From contig OY969558.1 of the NCBI GenBank assembly GCA_963701065.1, positions 1,357,955-1,421,954 on the forward strand: DNA of 64,000 nucleotides, written 5' to 3'. Source of the DNA: Aquirickettsiella gammari (GTDB lineage: Bacteria; Pseudomonadota; Gammaproteobacteria; Diplorickettsiales; Diplorickettsiaceae). Numbering within the stretch: position 1 is the stretch's first letter; each line of letters starts with the position of its first letter. The translations under genes and the position numbers were made by a program. Shown here in pieces: positions 43,610 through 51,158 of the stretch. The notes beneath the pieces were generated by a model. It was given only the letters and a program-made list of their open reading frames with translations, made no database searches and was not told the origin of the DNA.

Positions 43610-43819
43610 ATGAACATGAAATGTTTGAATCCATGTTGTGAATATGTGAAAACCTTAGTTATTAATTCGCGCAAAGCCGATAAAGGAAAAAAAATCTTAC
43701 GTAGACGACATTGCCCTAAGTGTGGTGAGCGCTATACCTCGATAGAGATATTGGCGTATTTTGGTTATCCGAATGCGCAAAAACGAGCGTCACTGAATTT
43801 TTTATTGCTGACTTATTAA
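43610..43819 (+). CDS. Stand-alone NrdR-like zinc ribbon
   Basis: The 69-residue protein is nearly all a zinc ribbon: two cysteines near the N-terminus (KCLNPCCEYVKTLVINSRKA), then RRRHCPKCGERYTSIEI. This pattern is that of the N-terminal zinc ribbon of NrdR, the repressor of ribonucleotide reductase genes, but the ATP-cone that makes up the rest of NrdR is absent. The Ogr/Delta family of phage activators is an alternative but fits less well because of the RRRxCPxCGxRYT pattern. An AAGGA lies 10 bases upstream. It probably binds DNA as an element regulator. Confidence 0.65.
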   Translation: MNMKCLNPCCEYVKTLVINSRKADKGKKILRRRHCPKCGERYTSIEILAYFGYPNAQKRASLNFLLLTY

Positions 43820-43883
43820 ACACTAGTTTTTTAGAGTAGAGTTAATTGCTCGACAGGATGAATAAATCCATTTAGCATCTTAG

Positions 43884-43930
43884 TTGGCTAAACCCGCTTA
43901 ATCTGATAAACTAGTTTAAGTCTAGTTTAA
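43884..43930 (+). promoter_or_regulatory. Promoter and operator of the Phd/VapC module
   Basis: TTGGCT (43884-43889), a 17-base spacer and TAAACT (43907-43912) form a plausible promoter. Two direct repeats CTAGTTTAA at 43911-43919 and 43922-43930, 11 bases apart, overlap the transcription start, as expected for autoregulation by the antitoxin. Confidence 0.6.
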
Positions 43931-43943
43931 TTAAGAGGGGCAT

Positions 43944-44180
43944 ATGCAAACCGTAGGTGCTTTTGAAGCAAAGACCCATTTTTCGGCGTTGCTTGATAAG
44001 GTTGAAAAAGGTGAGCAAATTGTAATTACCAAACATGGTCGCGTTGTTGCAAAGTTAGTACCTGTTACGACAGCTAATCATTTGCGCAGGCACCAGGCTA
44101 TTTCTGACCTAAAGGATCTGAGCCGAGGACATACTCTGGGTCTGGATTGGAAAAAATTGCGTGATGAGGGTAGACGTTAA
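43944..44180 (+). CDS. Type II antitoxin, Phd/YefM family
   Basis: The 78-residue antitoxin has the family N-terminus VGAFEAKTHFSALLDKVEKG and ITKHGRVVAKLVPV, which folds for DNA binding, and a C-terminal region that should block the toxin. The stop and the start of the toxin gene overlap by a single base (TAATG), so translation is coupled. GAGGGG lies 6 bases upstream of the ATG. Confidence 0.93.
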   Translation: MQTVGAFEAKTHFSALLDKVEKGEQIVITKHGRVVAKLVPVTTANHLRRHQAISDLKDLSRGHTLGLDWKKLRDEGRR

Positions 44181-44587
44181 TGGGTTTTGTTTTGGACGCT
44201 TCTATTGCTTTGTCCTGGTGTTTTACGGATGAAGCAAGTGCCCATACCTGGAATTTATTGGAACGCTTAGAGGAAGAAACGGCTTTTGTGCCGAGTCTGT
44301 GGCCATTAGAGGTTGGAAATATATTAATTCTAGCCGAAAGACGTAAGCGTATTAGTTACGCGCATGTCATCTTATCCTTAGAATTGATGGGTCGCTTACC
44401 CATCCAAGTCGATGAAGAAACCGCTTATCGCGCCTTTCATGAAACCAGTCAATTAGCACACCGTGAGGCTTTAACCAGCTATGATGCAAGCTATCTTGAA
44501 TTAGCATTGCGGCTAGGCGTCCCTTTGGCAACCAAAGATAAGGCCTTGGCCAAAGTCGCTAAGAAATTGGGAGTAAGCTTAATTTAA
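44180..44587 (+). CDS. VapC-type PIN-domain toxin
   Basis: The 135-residue toxin is a PIN-domain ribonuclease. The acidic residues are visible in GFVLDASIALSWCFTDE, PLEVGNILILAE and LTSYDASYLELALRLGVPLA, with the closing KDKALAKVAKKLG. VapC toxins cut specific RNAs, often initiator tRNA or rRNA. Combination with a Phd-type antitoxin is common in bacteria. The module is the last cargo before the right repeat, so it may stabilise the element. An AT-rich terminator follows. Confidence 0.92.
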   Translation: MGFVLDASIALSWCFTDEASAHTWNLLERLEEETAFVPSLWPLEVGNILILAERRKRISYAHVILSLELMGRLPIQVDEETAYRAFHETSQLAHREALTSYDASYLELALRLGVPLATKDKALAKVAKKLGVSLI

Positions 44588-44647
44588 ATAAGCTTGATTG
44601 AGTCAAATAATTTTGTATCATGCAAAATTCGCACCAAGCTTTTTTAA

Positions 44648-44690
44648 AAAGGGTTTTAATTAATTTAACCCTTTGATTTATTTATCTTTT
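44648..44690 (+). terminator. Terminator after the toxin gene
   Basis: AAAGGGTT/AACCCTTT stem with an AT-rich loop is followed by a T-rich stretch, about 60 bases after the toxin stop codon. Confidence 0.7.
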
Positions 44691-44710
44691 AACTCGATGC
44701 GCTGATTAAT

Positions 44711-44737
44711 GAGCGGATGATTAACAGTCACCCACTC
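44711..44737 (+). repeat. Right border repeat, possible attachment site
   Basis: Matches 38022-38048 in 26 of 27 positions. It lies between the toxin-antitoxin module and tRNA-Asn and shares the 14-base core ATGATTAACAGTCA with the complement of the tRNA anticodon arm. Confidence 0.7.
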
Positions 44738-44896
44738 CTATTTCCCTACGATGTTTTTTAGTGATGTTGACGAAGTAAATCCGATAATAAAGATGACAGC
44801 TTATAGAGCTGCTTTTTCGAAGTGATACTATTTGCTTTTAGCCCTTGACCCATTTCAGCTCTGCTATTACTATAAGCGGCCTTATCGGCTTTAAAT

Positions 44897-44972
44897 TCCC
44901 CGATAGCTCAGCTGGTAGAGCAAATGACTGTTAATCATTGGGTCACAGGTTCGAGTCCTGTTCGGGGAGCCA
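44897..44972 (+). tRNA. tRNA-Asn (anticodon GTT)
   Basis: The acceptor stem TCCCCGA/TCGGGGA, D arm (GCTCAGCTGGTAGAGC), anticodon arm ATGACTGTTAATCAT with anticodon GTT, and T arm CAGGTTCGAGTCCTG form a complete cloverleaf. The CCA end is encoded. The gene is intact although a putative integrative element ends 160 bases upstream. Confidence 0.97.
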
Positions 44973-45032
44973 GTATAATCAAAGGCTTAGCAATTTAAGA
45001 CCATGCACTTAAAGTCCTATTGGAGAGTATAA

Positions 45033-45341
45033 ATGTACGCAGTTATTTCCAGCGGCGGAAAACAATATAAAGTAGCTGAAGGCGAGATTATCAAGCTTGA
45101 GAAGCTGTCCGCTGAGGTTGGTGAGATCCTTGAGTTTCCGGTATTATTGCTGGCCAATGAGGGTGCAAATGTTAAATTAGGCGCGCCTTTTTTGACTGAT
45201 TCCAAGGTAAAGGCCTCAGTGCTAGAGCATGGTCGAGGCGATAAAATTACCGTTATTAAGTTTCGACGCCGTAAGCATCATAGAAAGCAAATGGGCCATC
45301 GACAACATTATACAGCGGTTAAAATTACTGAAATTTTATAG
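45033..45341 (+). CDS. rplU: 50S ribosomal protein L21
   Basis: L21 is an early-binding 50S protein. The 102-residue product begins MYAVISSGGKQYKVAEGEII and ends with the typical KFRRRKHHRKQMGHRQHYT region followed by VKITEI. A TTGGAGAG ribosome-binding site lies before the ATG. It is the first gene of rplU-rpmA, with 12 bases between them. Confidence 0.98.
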   Translation: MYAVISSGGKQYKVAEGEIIKLEKLSAEVGEILEFPVLLLANEGANVKLGAPFLTDSKVKASVLEHGRGDKITVIKFRRRKHHRKQMGHRQHYTAVKITEIL

Positions 45342-45353
45342 AGGTTTCTTTCC

Positions 45354-45635
45354 ATGGCACATAAGAAAGCAGGGGGTAGTACCCGAAATGGTCGTGATTC
45401 ACACTCAAAGCGTTTAGGGGTAAAGCATTTCGGTGGTGAATCAGTTAAAGCAGGAAATATTATCATTCGTCAACGGGGTACGCATTACCATCCAGGTGAT
45501 AATGTAGGTATTGGTAAAGACCATACCTTATATGCCTTAGTCCAAGGTATTGTTAAGTTTGCGCGTAAAGGGGCTAAATTAAGATGCTATGTTAATGTGA
45601 TCCCAGGACTGGGAGAAGTCGCTGAACAAGCGTAA
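45354..45635 (+). CDS. rpmA: 50S ribosomal protein L27
   Basis: L27 reaches the peptidyl transferase centre with its N-terminus. The 93-residue protein starts MAHKKAGGSTRNGRDSHSKR and contains IIIRQRGTHYHPGDNVGIGK, both diagnostic. A strong terminator follows and separates it from obgE, which is co-transcribed by readthrough in many bacteria. Confidence 0.98.
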   Translation: MAHKKAGGSTRNGRDSHSKRLGVKHFGGESVKAGNIIIRQRGTHYHPGDNVGIGKDHTLYALVQGIVKFARKGAKLRCYVNVIPGLGEVAEQA

Positions 45636-45672
45636 TAGCGTATCAAAATAAGCATTGTATTTTTTAATGGTT

Positions 45673-45694
45673 ACCCCGCTCAGCGGGGTTTTTT
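45673..45694 (+). terminator. Rho-independent terminator directly before obgE
   Basis: ACCCCGC/GCGGGGT with a 3-base loop is followed by six T. The T run ends at the base before the obgE ATG (45695), so the hairpin occupies the position of its ribosome-binding site. Confidence 0.9.
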
Positions 45695-46720
45695 ATGAAA
45701 TTTCTTGATGAAGTAGAGATTCTAGTCGAAGCAGGAAAGGGCGGAGCGGGTTGTGTCAGTTTTCGCCGGGAAAAATTTATTCCCTTAGGAGGGCCTGACG
45801 GTGGCGATGGCGGTGATGGTGGGAGTGTCTTTTTAAAAGCAAGCGCCAATTTAAACACCTTAATCGATTTTCATTATAATCGTCTTTATAAAGCAGCGCG
45901 CGGTGAGAATGGCAGAGGGAGTGATTGTGCAGGAAAAAAAGGCGCTGATCTTATTTTAGAGGTTCCTATTGGAACTGAAATCTTTGATGCCGATACCCAA
46001 GAGTCGATAGGCGATCTCACGGTCGTTGACAAGATGCAATGTGTCGCGCGGGGTGGTTGGCATGGTTTAGGTAATGCACGATTTAAAAGCAGTACCAATC
46101 GCAGCCCACGCCAATTTACACCGGGCCACCCTGGTGAGGCGCGGCGATTAAAGCTTTCTTTAAAATTGCTAGCGGATGTAGGGCTGGTGGGTTTGCCTAA
46201 TGCCGGCAAATCAAGTTTGATCCGCGCAGTATCTGCTGCCACACCCAAGGTAGCCGATTATCCGTTTACTACCTTGCAACCTCATTTGGGCGTGGTGCGT
46301 TTAGAAGCAGGGTGCAGCTTTGTGATAGCAGATATTCCTGGGTTGATAAGTGGCGCTGCTGAAGGCGCCGGTTTAGGTATGCGTTTTCTTAAACATTTGG
46401 AGCGTACTCGTCTATTGTTGCATGTGGTTGATATTCAGCCCTTGGACGGCAGTGATCCATTGGAAAATATAGCCTTAATCGAAGATGAATTGACAAAATA
46501 CAGTCCTGAGTTGGCAGCAAAACCCAGGTGGTTGGTGTTAAATAAAATAGATTTATTGCCAGCTGAGCAATTAACTGATTATTGTCAATTTATAAAAACC
46601 GCGCTTCCTAGACAAATACCTGTATTTGAAATTTCGGCTTTACAGCGTGTTGGGACAAAAGCATTATGTTATGCTTTAGGGGATTTCCTGCAACAAATTG
46701 ATCAGGAAATGATAGAATAG
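45695..46720 (+). CDS. obgE: GTPase Obg (CgtA)
   Basis: Obg is an essential GTPase in late 50S assembly and growth control. The 341-residue protein has the glycine-rich Obg fold at the N-terminus (GGPDGGDGGDGGSVF), G1 GLPNAGKSSLIRAV (about residue 166), G3 DIPGLISGAAEGAG and G4 NKID. Acidic C-terminal extension of other Obg proteins is short here. Its ATG is the base following the T run of the terminator, so there is no normal ribosome-binding site; GGGG of the hairpin may serve if it is unfolded. An alternative later start would remove the conserved beginning MKFLDEVEILVEAG, so I keep the ATG. Confidence 0.95.
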   Translation: MKFLDEVEILVEAGKGGAGCVSFRREKFIPLGGPDGGDGGDGGSVFLKASANLNTLIDFHYNRLYKAARGENGRGSDCAGKKGADLILEVPIGTEIFDADTQESIGDLTVVDKMQCVARGGWHGLGNARFKSSTNRSPRQFTPGHPGEARRLKLSLKLLADVGLVGLPNAGKSSLIRAVSAATPKVADYPFTTLQPHLGVVRLEAGCSFVIADIPGLISGAAEGAGLGMRFLKHLERTRLLLHVVDIQPLDGSDPLENIALIEDELTKYSPELAAKPRWLVLNKIDLLPAEQLTDYCQFIKTALPRQIPVFEISALQRVGTKALCYALGDFLQQIDQEMIE

Positions 46721-46798
46721 CATTGAATAAAACTTAAACAAAAAACGAACATTCAACATAATGCATTAGAAATGCTTTGGCGTTTAAGTGCTTTATTA

Positions 46799-47092
46799 TC
46801 AACCAGGATTAATGGGTTTATTGATACAATATTTTAATGTTTTACCCATTTTAAAATGAATACGGTATTTTTCCGGTGCTAAAAAGTGTTGGCCTGTTTT
46901 AGGGTTAAAAGCAGAACGTGCGGCATTATAATGAGGTGAAAAACTTCCAAAGCCGCGGATTTCTATGCGATGACCTTGGTATAATGCTTGTTCAAGCAGG
47001 TGAACTAAATGTTCAACGCTTTTCTTGACTGTAGTGGCATGAAGTTGAGGAAACTTAAGTATGAGTTGGTTAATGAGTTCTGGTTTGAGCAT
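46799..47092 (-). CDS. Integration host factor-like DNA-bending protein
   Basis: The 97-residue protein is in the HU/IHF family. It has the IHF-type RIEIRGFGSFSPHYNAARSA with the beta-arm motif NPKTGQ, and an HFKMGKTLK ending. The N-terminus LKPELINQLILKFPQLHATT matches IhfB best, but the divergent tail leaves IhfA or another paralogue possible. IHF bends DNA at promoters and at integrase sites, which may be relevant for the nearby element. It is convergent with obgE. Confidence 0.82.
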   Translation of the reverse strand: MLKPELINQLILKFPQLHATTVKKSVEHLVHLLEQALYQGHRIEIRGFGSFSPHYNAARSAFNPKTGQHFLAPEKYRIHFKMGKTLKYCINKPINPG

Positions 47093-47130
47093 GGATCTCT
47101 TCCTATGATAAGTTTGATTAAGCCAAAAAA

Positions 47131-47736
47131 ATGATACGAATACAATTACGTCACCTCCCTAATTTAATTACCTGTATGCGCTTTATTCTAATAGGTCCTA
47201 TTTTATGGGCCTTGTTGACAAAGTGCTACCCCCTCGCCTTTTATTTATTTCTGATAGCCGGTTTGAGTGATGGCCTAGATGGTTTACTCGCGCGTTTTTT
47301 TGATTGGACGACCCCTTTAGGGGCATTATTGGATCCCTTAGCGGATAAATTACTGTTAATGGGAAGTTTTATTGTACTCGCTTATCTACAGCAAATTCCC
47401 GTATGGTTAACGATTATGGTGATAGGCCGTGATATTTGGATTATGGGGGGCGCTTTACTTTATCGCTATTGGGTCGGCCCTTTAGATTACAAACCGGTTT
47501 GGATTAGTAAGTTAAATACCTTTTTTCAATTAATTCTAGTAAGCTTAGTAATTGTTAAATTAACTTTCTTTGCTGTGCCGATACAATTAATTCCTCGTGT
47601 TATTGAAGCTGTTTTTGTGACCAGCTTGCTGAGCTTTATTCAATATACCTGGGTGTGGATTTGGCAAGCGGCTTTTTATTTGAAATTAGCCAGTAAAAAA
47701 ATAACCACCAAGAATCAAAAACGAGGTTGTTCTTAA
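47131..47736 (+). CDS. CDP-alcohol phosphatidyltransferase (PgsA/cardiolipin synthase-like)
   Basis: The 201-residue membrane enzyme has the CDP-alcohol signature DGLDGLLARFFDWTTPLG followed by ALLDPLADK (about residues 50-77), and five or six membrane segments. Such enzymes join CDP-diacylglycerol to an alcohol; the sequence alone does not tell phosphatidylglycerophosphate synthase from the cardiolipin synthase-like members. The next gene, hda, begins 12 bases after its stop, so the two are probably co-transcribed. Confidence 0.8.
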   Translation: MIRIQLRHLPNLITCMRFILIGPILWALLTKCYPLAFYLFLIAGLSDGLDGLLARFFDWTTPLGALLDPLADKLLLMGSFIVLAYLQQIPVWLTIMVIGRDIWIMGGALLYRYWVGPLDYKPVWISKLNTFFQLILVSLVIVKLTFFAVPIQLIPRVIEAVFVTSLLSFIQYTWVWIWQAAFYLKLASKKITTKNQKRGCS

Positions 47737-47748
47737 ATGGGTTAAGCG

Positions 47749-48444
47749 ATGTTGACACAATTGATCTTGCCGATTCATCCGCCGGATGCGCACAGTTTCC
47801 AAAATTTTTATACCGGTAATAATGCAATTTTATTAAATTGTTTAAAAAGTTTTTCTTTAAAAATAGGCGAGCCTTATGTCTATATTTGGGGAAGTTCAGG
47901 CGCAGGTTGTACGCATTTACTGCAGGCCTGCTGTCATGCCGCGCAACAACAGGGTTTTTCGGTGGCGTATCTGCCCTTAAATACACTCAAAAAAACCAAC
48001 AGCGCTGAAATCTTTCGTGGTCTAGAGACAGTGGATATGGTTTGTATCGACGAACTAGAAAGTTTAGTGGGTGATAGTATTTGGCAGGAATCCTTGTTTC
48101 ACTTTTATAATCGTTTACAAGAGCAAGCACGCTATCTACTTATTGCGGCAAAGAATAGTCCAAATCAATTAAATTTTTCATTACCCGATTTAATCTCACG
48201 CTTAGCCAGTGGTGTTTTATTTCAAGTGCGCGAGTTAAATGACGAACAAAGATTGCTCGCTTTACAACAACGCGCTCATTTAAGAGGCTTAGAGGTGTCT
48301 CTGGAGGTGGGGCAATTTTTATTATTACGGCTTCCACGTGATTCACAAGCACTTTTTTCAGCACTGGTGCAGTTGGATAAAGCGAGCTTAAGTTTAAAAC
48401 GTAAATTAACGATTCCTTTAGTGAAAAGTATTTTAAAATTGTAA
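47749..48444 (+). CDS. hda: DnaA regulatory inactivator Hda
   Basis: Hda works with the sliding clamp to make DnaA hydrolyse ATP after initiation. This 231-residue AAA+ protein has an N-terminal clamp-binding motif region (LTQLILPIHPPDAHSFQNFY), a P-loop GSSGAGCTHLLQACCHAAQQ in which the usual lysine is not conserved, as in other Hda proteins, and the sensor region LISRLASGVLFQVREL. It is convergent with wrbA. Confidence 0.88.
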   Translation: MLTQLILPIHPPDAHSFQNFYTGNNAILLNCLKSFSLKIGEPYVYIWGSSGAGCTHLLQACCHAAQQQGFSVAYLPLNTLKKTNSAEIFRGLETVDMVCIDELESLVGDSIWQESLFHFYNRLQEQARYLLIAAKNSPNQLNFSLPDLISRLASGVLFQVRELNDEQRLLALQQRAHLRGLEVSLEVGQFLLLRLPRDSQALFSALVQLDKASLSLKRKLTIPLVKSILKL

Positions 48445-48474
48445 GGTGATGATGCAAAAGGTATTTGATTGGGT

Positions 48475-49071
48475 TTAGTCAGCGTGTAATTTCAGTGCAA
48501 TGCGAGCTAAGCGTTTCCCCAATGCCTGACAAAGGCGCTTTTCCTCCTCGCTGATTGGATTGCTACTTTCTTTGCCCGCCATGTGGGTAGGTCCGTAAGG
48601 TGTTCCTCCTGTCTGCGTCGTACTGAGATCCGATTCAGTATAGGGGACGCCCACTACGATCATCCCTAAATGGATAAGCGGTAGCATCATACTGAGTAGC
48701 GTCGTTTCTTGCCCGCCATGAAGACTAGCGCTGGAAGAGAATAAGCCAGCGGGCTTGTTGACTAATGCCCCTGAAAACCAGAGACCGCTTAGACTATCGA
48801 TAAAATATTTGAGTGGAGCGGCCATATTGCCAAAACGGGTAGGACTTCCTAAGGCGATGCCAATGGCATCACGCACATCCTCTAGTGTGGCATAGGGTGG
48901 GCCTGTGGCAGGGATTTTTTCTTCGACGGCCTCACAAACGGTCGAGATATTGGGGACGGTGCGAATTCTTGCTTCCACTCCCTCAATAGAGGTGATGCCT
49001 CTTGCTATCTGCTGCGCCATTTTGGCAACGCTACCATAGCGACTGTAATAAAGTACTAATATATAGGGCAT
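48475..49071 (-). CDS. wrbA: NAD(P)H:quinone oxidoreductase, WrbA-like flavoprotein
   Basis: A flavodoxin-fold FMN protein of 198 residues. It begins MPYILVLYYSRYGSVAKMAQ, which contains the FMN phosphate loop, and has ALGSPTRFGNMAAPLKYFID and the active-site region SLHGGQETTLLSMMLPLIHL. I chose ATG 49071 because it fits the family start; an open frame continues 10 codons upstream. WrbA reduces quinones by two electrons, protecting against oxidative stress. Confidence 0.93.
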   Translation of the reverse strand: MPYILVLYYSRYGSVAKMAQQIARGITSIEGVEARIRTVPNISTVCEAVEEKIPATGPPYATLEDVRDAIGIALGSPTRFGNMAAPLKYFIDSLSGLWFSGALVNKPAGLFSSSASLHGGQETTLLSMMLPLIHLGMIVVGVPYTESDLSTTQTGGTPYGPTHMAGKESSNPISEEEKRLCQALGKRLARIALKLHAD

Positions 49072-49342
49072 GCTGTTTACGCTCCTTATTCCTTTTTGCA
49101 AGGATCCTCGATGTGGGTTTTAAGTTGATGCAATAAGGGATTCTATGGTATAAAGCACCGCGCTGAAAAGCGATTATTTCACACATTTATTATCTAAACT
49201 ATTTGAGGGTGGCTGTTGTCAAAGACAGTCTTCAGATACGAGACCTTGAAACCCGCGGTTTTTTTGCTGACCTAAAGCAAAAGGCAAATTTTGCCCGAGG
49301 CGATAATAGATGGAGGTTTAACCCAATTGGAGATTATATAAA
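49072..49342. promoter_or_regulatory. wrbA-rpsB intergenic region with rpsB leader
   Basis: This divergent region of about 270 bases has no gene. Near 49247-49267 AAACC/GGTTT with a 3-base loop followed by T-rich sequence looks like a small terminator or attenuator in the rpsB leader. The rpsB leader is a known place of autoregulation by S2 in gammaproteobacteria, but I did not identify the S2-binding structure. Confidence 0.4.
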
Positions 49343-50140
49343 GTGTCAACAACCGCAACATTAAGACAGTTATTTGAAGCCGGTGTCCATTTTGGTCACC
49401 GTACTTGTTTTCGTGAGCCTAAGATGGCGGCTTACATTTATGGCGTACGTAATGGAATTAGCATTATCGATCTGGAAAAAACCCGAGGATATATTACCGA
49501 AGCGCTTAATTATATTGCTAAAATAGCCGCTAGACCCGGTAGTAAAATTTTATTTGTAGGGACAAAACGTGCTGCGCAGGACTTAGTAAAAGCACAAGCC
49601 TTGCGTTGTGGTATGCCTTATGTCAATCATCGCTGGTTGGGTGGACTTTTAACGAATTATCGAACCATCCGCCAATCCATTAAACGGCTTAAAGAACTAG
49701 AAGCACAAAGCCAAGACGGAAGTTTTAATCAGTTAACCAAGAAAGAGGCGCTGAATTTACAACGACAAATGGATAAATTGGAGCGAGGTTTAGGGGGTAT
49801 TAAAGACATGAGCGGTCTACCTGATGCTTTGTTTGTGATAGATAGAGGCTATGAACATATCGCGATTAGTGAAGCGCAAAAGTTAAAGATCCCGGTGATT
49901 AGTATTGTCGATACCAATCATTCACCCGAGGGTATTGATTATATTATTCCCGGTAATGATGATGCCGCACGTGCTATTACACTTTATACCCAAATGGTGG
50001 CAGATACTGTTTTAGAAGCACGTTCTGCGGCGACTAAGCCCACTGAAATTTCTCTCGCTGAAGTAGAAAAAACCGATGTACTGGAAGTTACCGAATCCGC
50101 GCTGGAGTCAAGTAAGTCCACTGATGGGAAAGGAGAGTAA
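49343..50140 (+). CDS. rpsB: 30S ribosomal protein S2
   Basis: S2 is a 30S protein. The 265-residue product has the conserved LRQLFEAGVHFGHRTCFREP at the start, MPYVNHRWLGGLLTNYRTI in the middle and the ending PVISIVDTNHSPEGIDYIIP. The start codon is GTG at 49343, with TTGGAGA 12 bases upstream. tsf follows after 4 bases. Confidence 0.97.
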   Translation: MSTTATLRQLFEAGVHFGHRTCFREPKMAAYIYGVRNGISIIDLEKTRGYITEALNYIAKIAARPGSKILFVGTKRAAQDLVKAQALRCGMPYVNHRWLGGLLTNYRTIRQSIKRLKELEAQSQDGSFNQLTKKEALNLQRQMDKLERGLGGIKDMSGLPDALFVIDRGYEHIAISEAQKLKIPVISIVDTNHSPEGIDYIIPGNDDAARAITLYTQMVADTVLEARSAATKPTEISLAEVEKTDVLEVTESALESSKSTDGKGE

Positions 50141-50144
50141 GAAA

Positions 50145-51044
50145 ATGGCCACAACAATAATAACGGCGGCACTGGTTCAAGCCTTACGCGCTAGAACTGG
50201 CGCTGGCATGATGGACTGTAAGAGGGCTTTGGAATCCGTTGCGGGAGATTTAGACGCCGCGGCTGAGGCGATGCGTAAATCAGGTCAGATCCAAGCGGAA
50301 AAGAAATCAGGACGTATTGCCGCTGAAGGCTTAATTATTATTAAGTCCAATGAAAGCACGGGCCTCGCTATTATTTTAGAAATGAATTGTGAGACTGATT
50401 TTGTCAGTCGTGATACAAACTTCAAGCAATTTGCTGAGAAAACCGCGCAATGTGCCCTCGATCATAAAATTGAATCGGTAGCGCCCTTGCTAACAACCAC
50501 TTTTGCAGATAGTGGTGAAACGGTAGAAAAAACCCGCGAGGCTTTAGTCGCGAAATTAGGTGAAAATATTCAGTTGCGGCGTTTGAGCTTAGTGCATACT
50601 CAGCCTGGTGCGACACTCGGTGCCTATGTGCATATGGGCCGTATTGGCGTTATTGTGCAATTAAAAGGTGGCGACGAACAATTGGCGAAGGATTTAGCTA
50701 TGCATATTATTGCCAGTAATCCTGCGGTTATTTCAGCTAAAGATATCTCTGAACAAATTTTAGCGAAAGAGCGAGAAATTATCAGTGCACAGGCGCAAGC
50801 TAGCGGTAAGCCACAAGCAGTGATAGATAAGATGGTGGAAGGGCGACTCAATAAATTTTGCGATGAAATGAGTTTATTAGGACAAGCATTTGTCAAGGAT
50901 CCTACTATTTGCGTAGGGCAATTGTTAGCCAGTTCAGGTGCTGAAGTGATCAATTTTGTGCGCTTTGCAAGTGGCGAAGGAATCGAAAAGCCGACAGAAA
51001 ATTTTGCCGAAGCAGTGATGGCGCAAGTTAAATCTTCTGAATAA
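50145..51044 (+). CDS. tsf: Translation elongation factor Ts
   Basis: EF-Ts exchanges GDP for GTP on EF-Tu. The 299-residue protein has the N-terminal UBA-like ALRARTGAGMMDCKRALE and the EF-Tu contact ILEMNCETDFVSRDTNFK. An open frame extends upstream inside rpsB, but ATG 50145 with GGAGAGTAAG in front is the natural start. The gene is coupled to rpsB. Confidence 0.97.
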   Translation: MATTIITAALVQALRARTGAGMMDCKRALESVAGDLDAAAEAMRKSGQIQAEKKSGRIAAEGLIIIKSNESTGLAIILEMNCETDFVSRDTNFKQFAEKTAQCALDHKIESVAPLLTTTFADSGETVEKTREALVAKLGENIQLRRLSLVHTQPGATLGAYVHMGRIGVIVQLKGGDEQLAKDLAMHIIASNPAVISAKDISEQILAKEREIISAQAQASGKPQAVIDKMVEGRLNKFCDEMSLLGQAFVKDPTICVGQLLASSGAEVINFVRFASGEGIEKPTENFAEAVMAQVKSSE

Positions 51045-51158
51045 ATTTTTTTTACCTATAATTGTGGAACTAAATATTCAGATTAGTTTAGTCTTTGGGC
51101 TAGAAACACGACGCTGAAAAGGTTATCATCCCATTTCTTTAATAACCCATGTTATTCT

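Larger units (their letters stand above)
38022..44737 (+). mobile_element. Compact integrative element, satellite-like
   Basis: The borders are set by two 27-bp direct repeats (26 of 27 identical) at 38022-38048 and 44711-44737. Inside, in order, lie two tandem 42-residue genes, a minus-strand integrase and AlpA-like gene, then divergently a ParB/HTH regulator, a replication-type protein, a DUF6475-like protein, a small basic protein, a lone zinc ribbon and a Phd/VapC toxin-antitoxin module. There are no capsid, packaging or conjugation genes in about 6.7 kb, which is the outline of a phage satellite or a minimal integrative element. tRNA-Asn begins 160 bases beyond the right repeat. The borders and class are inference. 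Confidence 0.6.
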
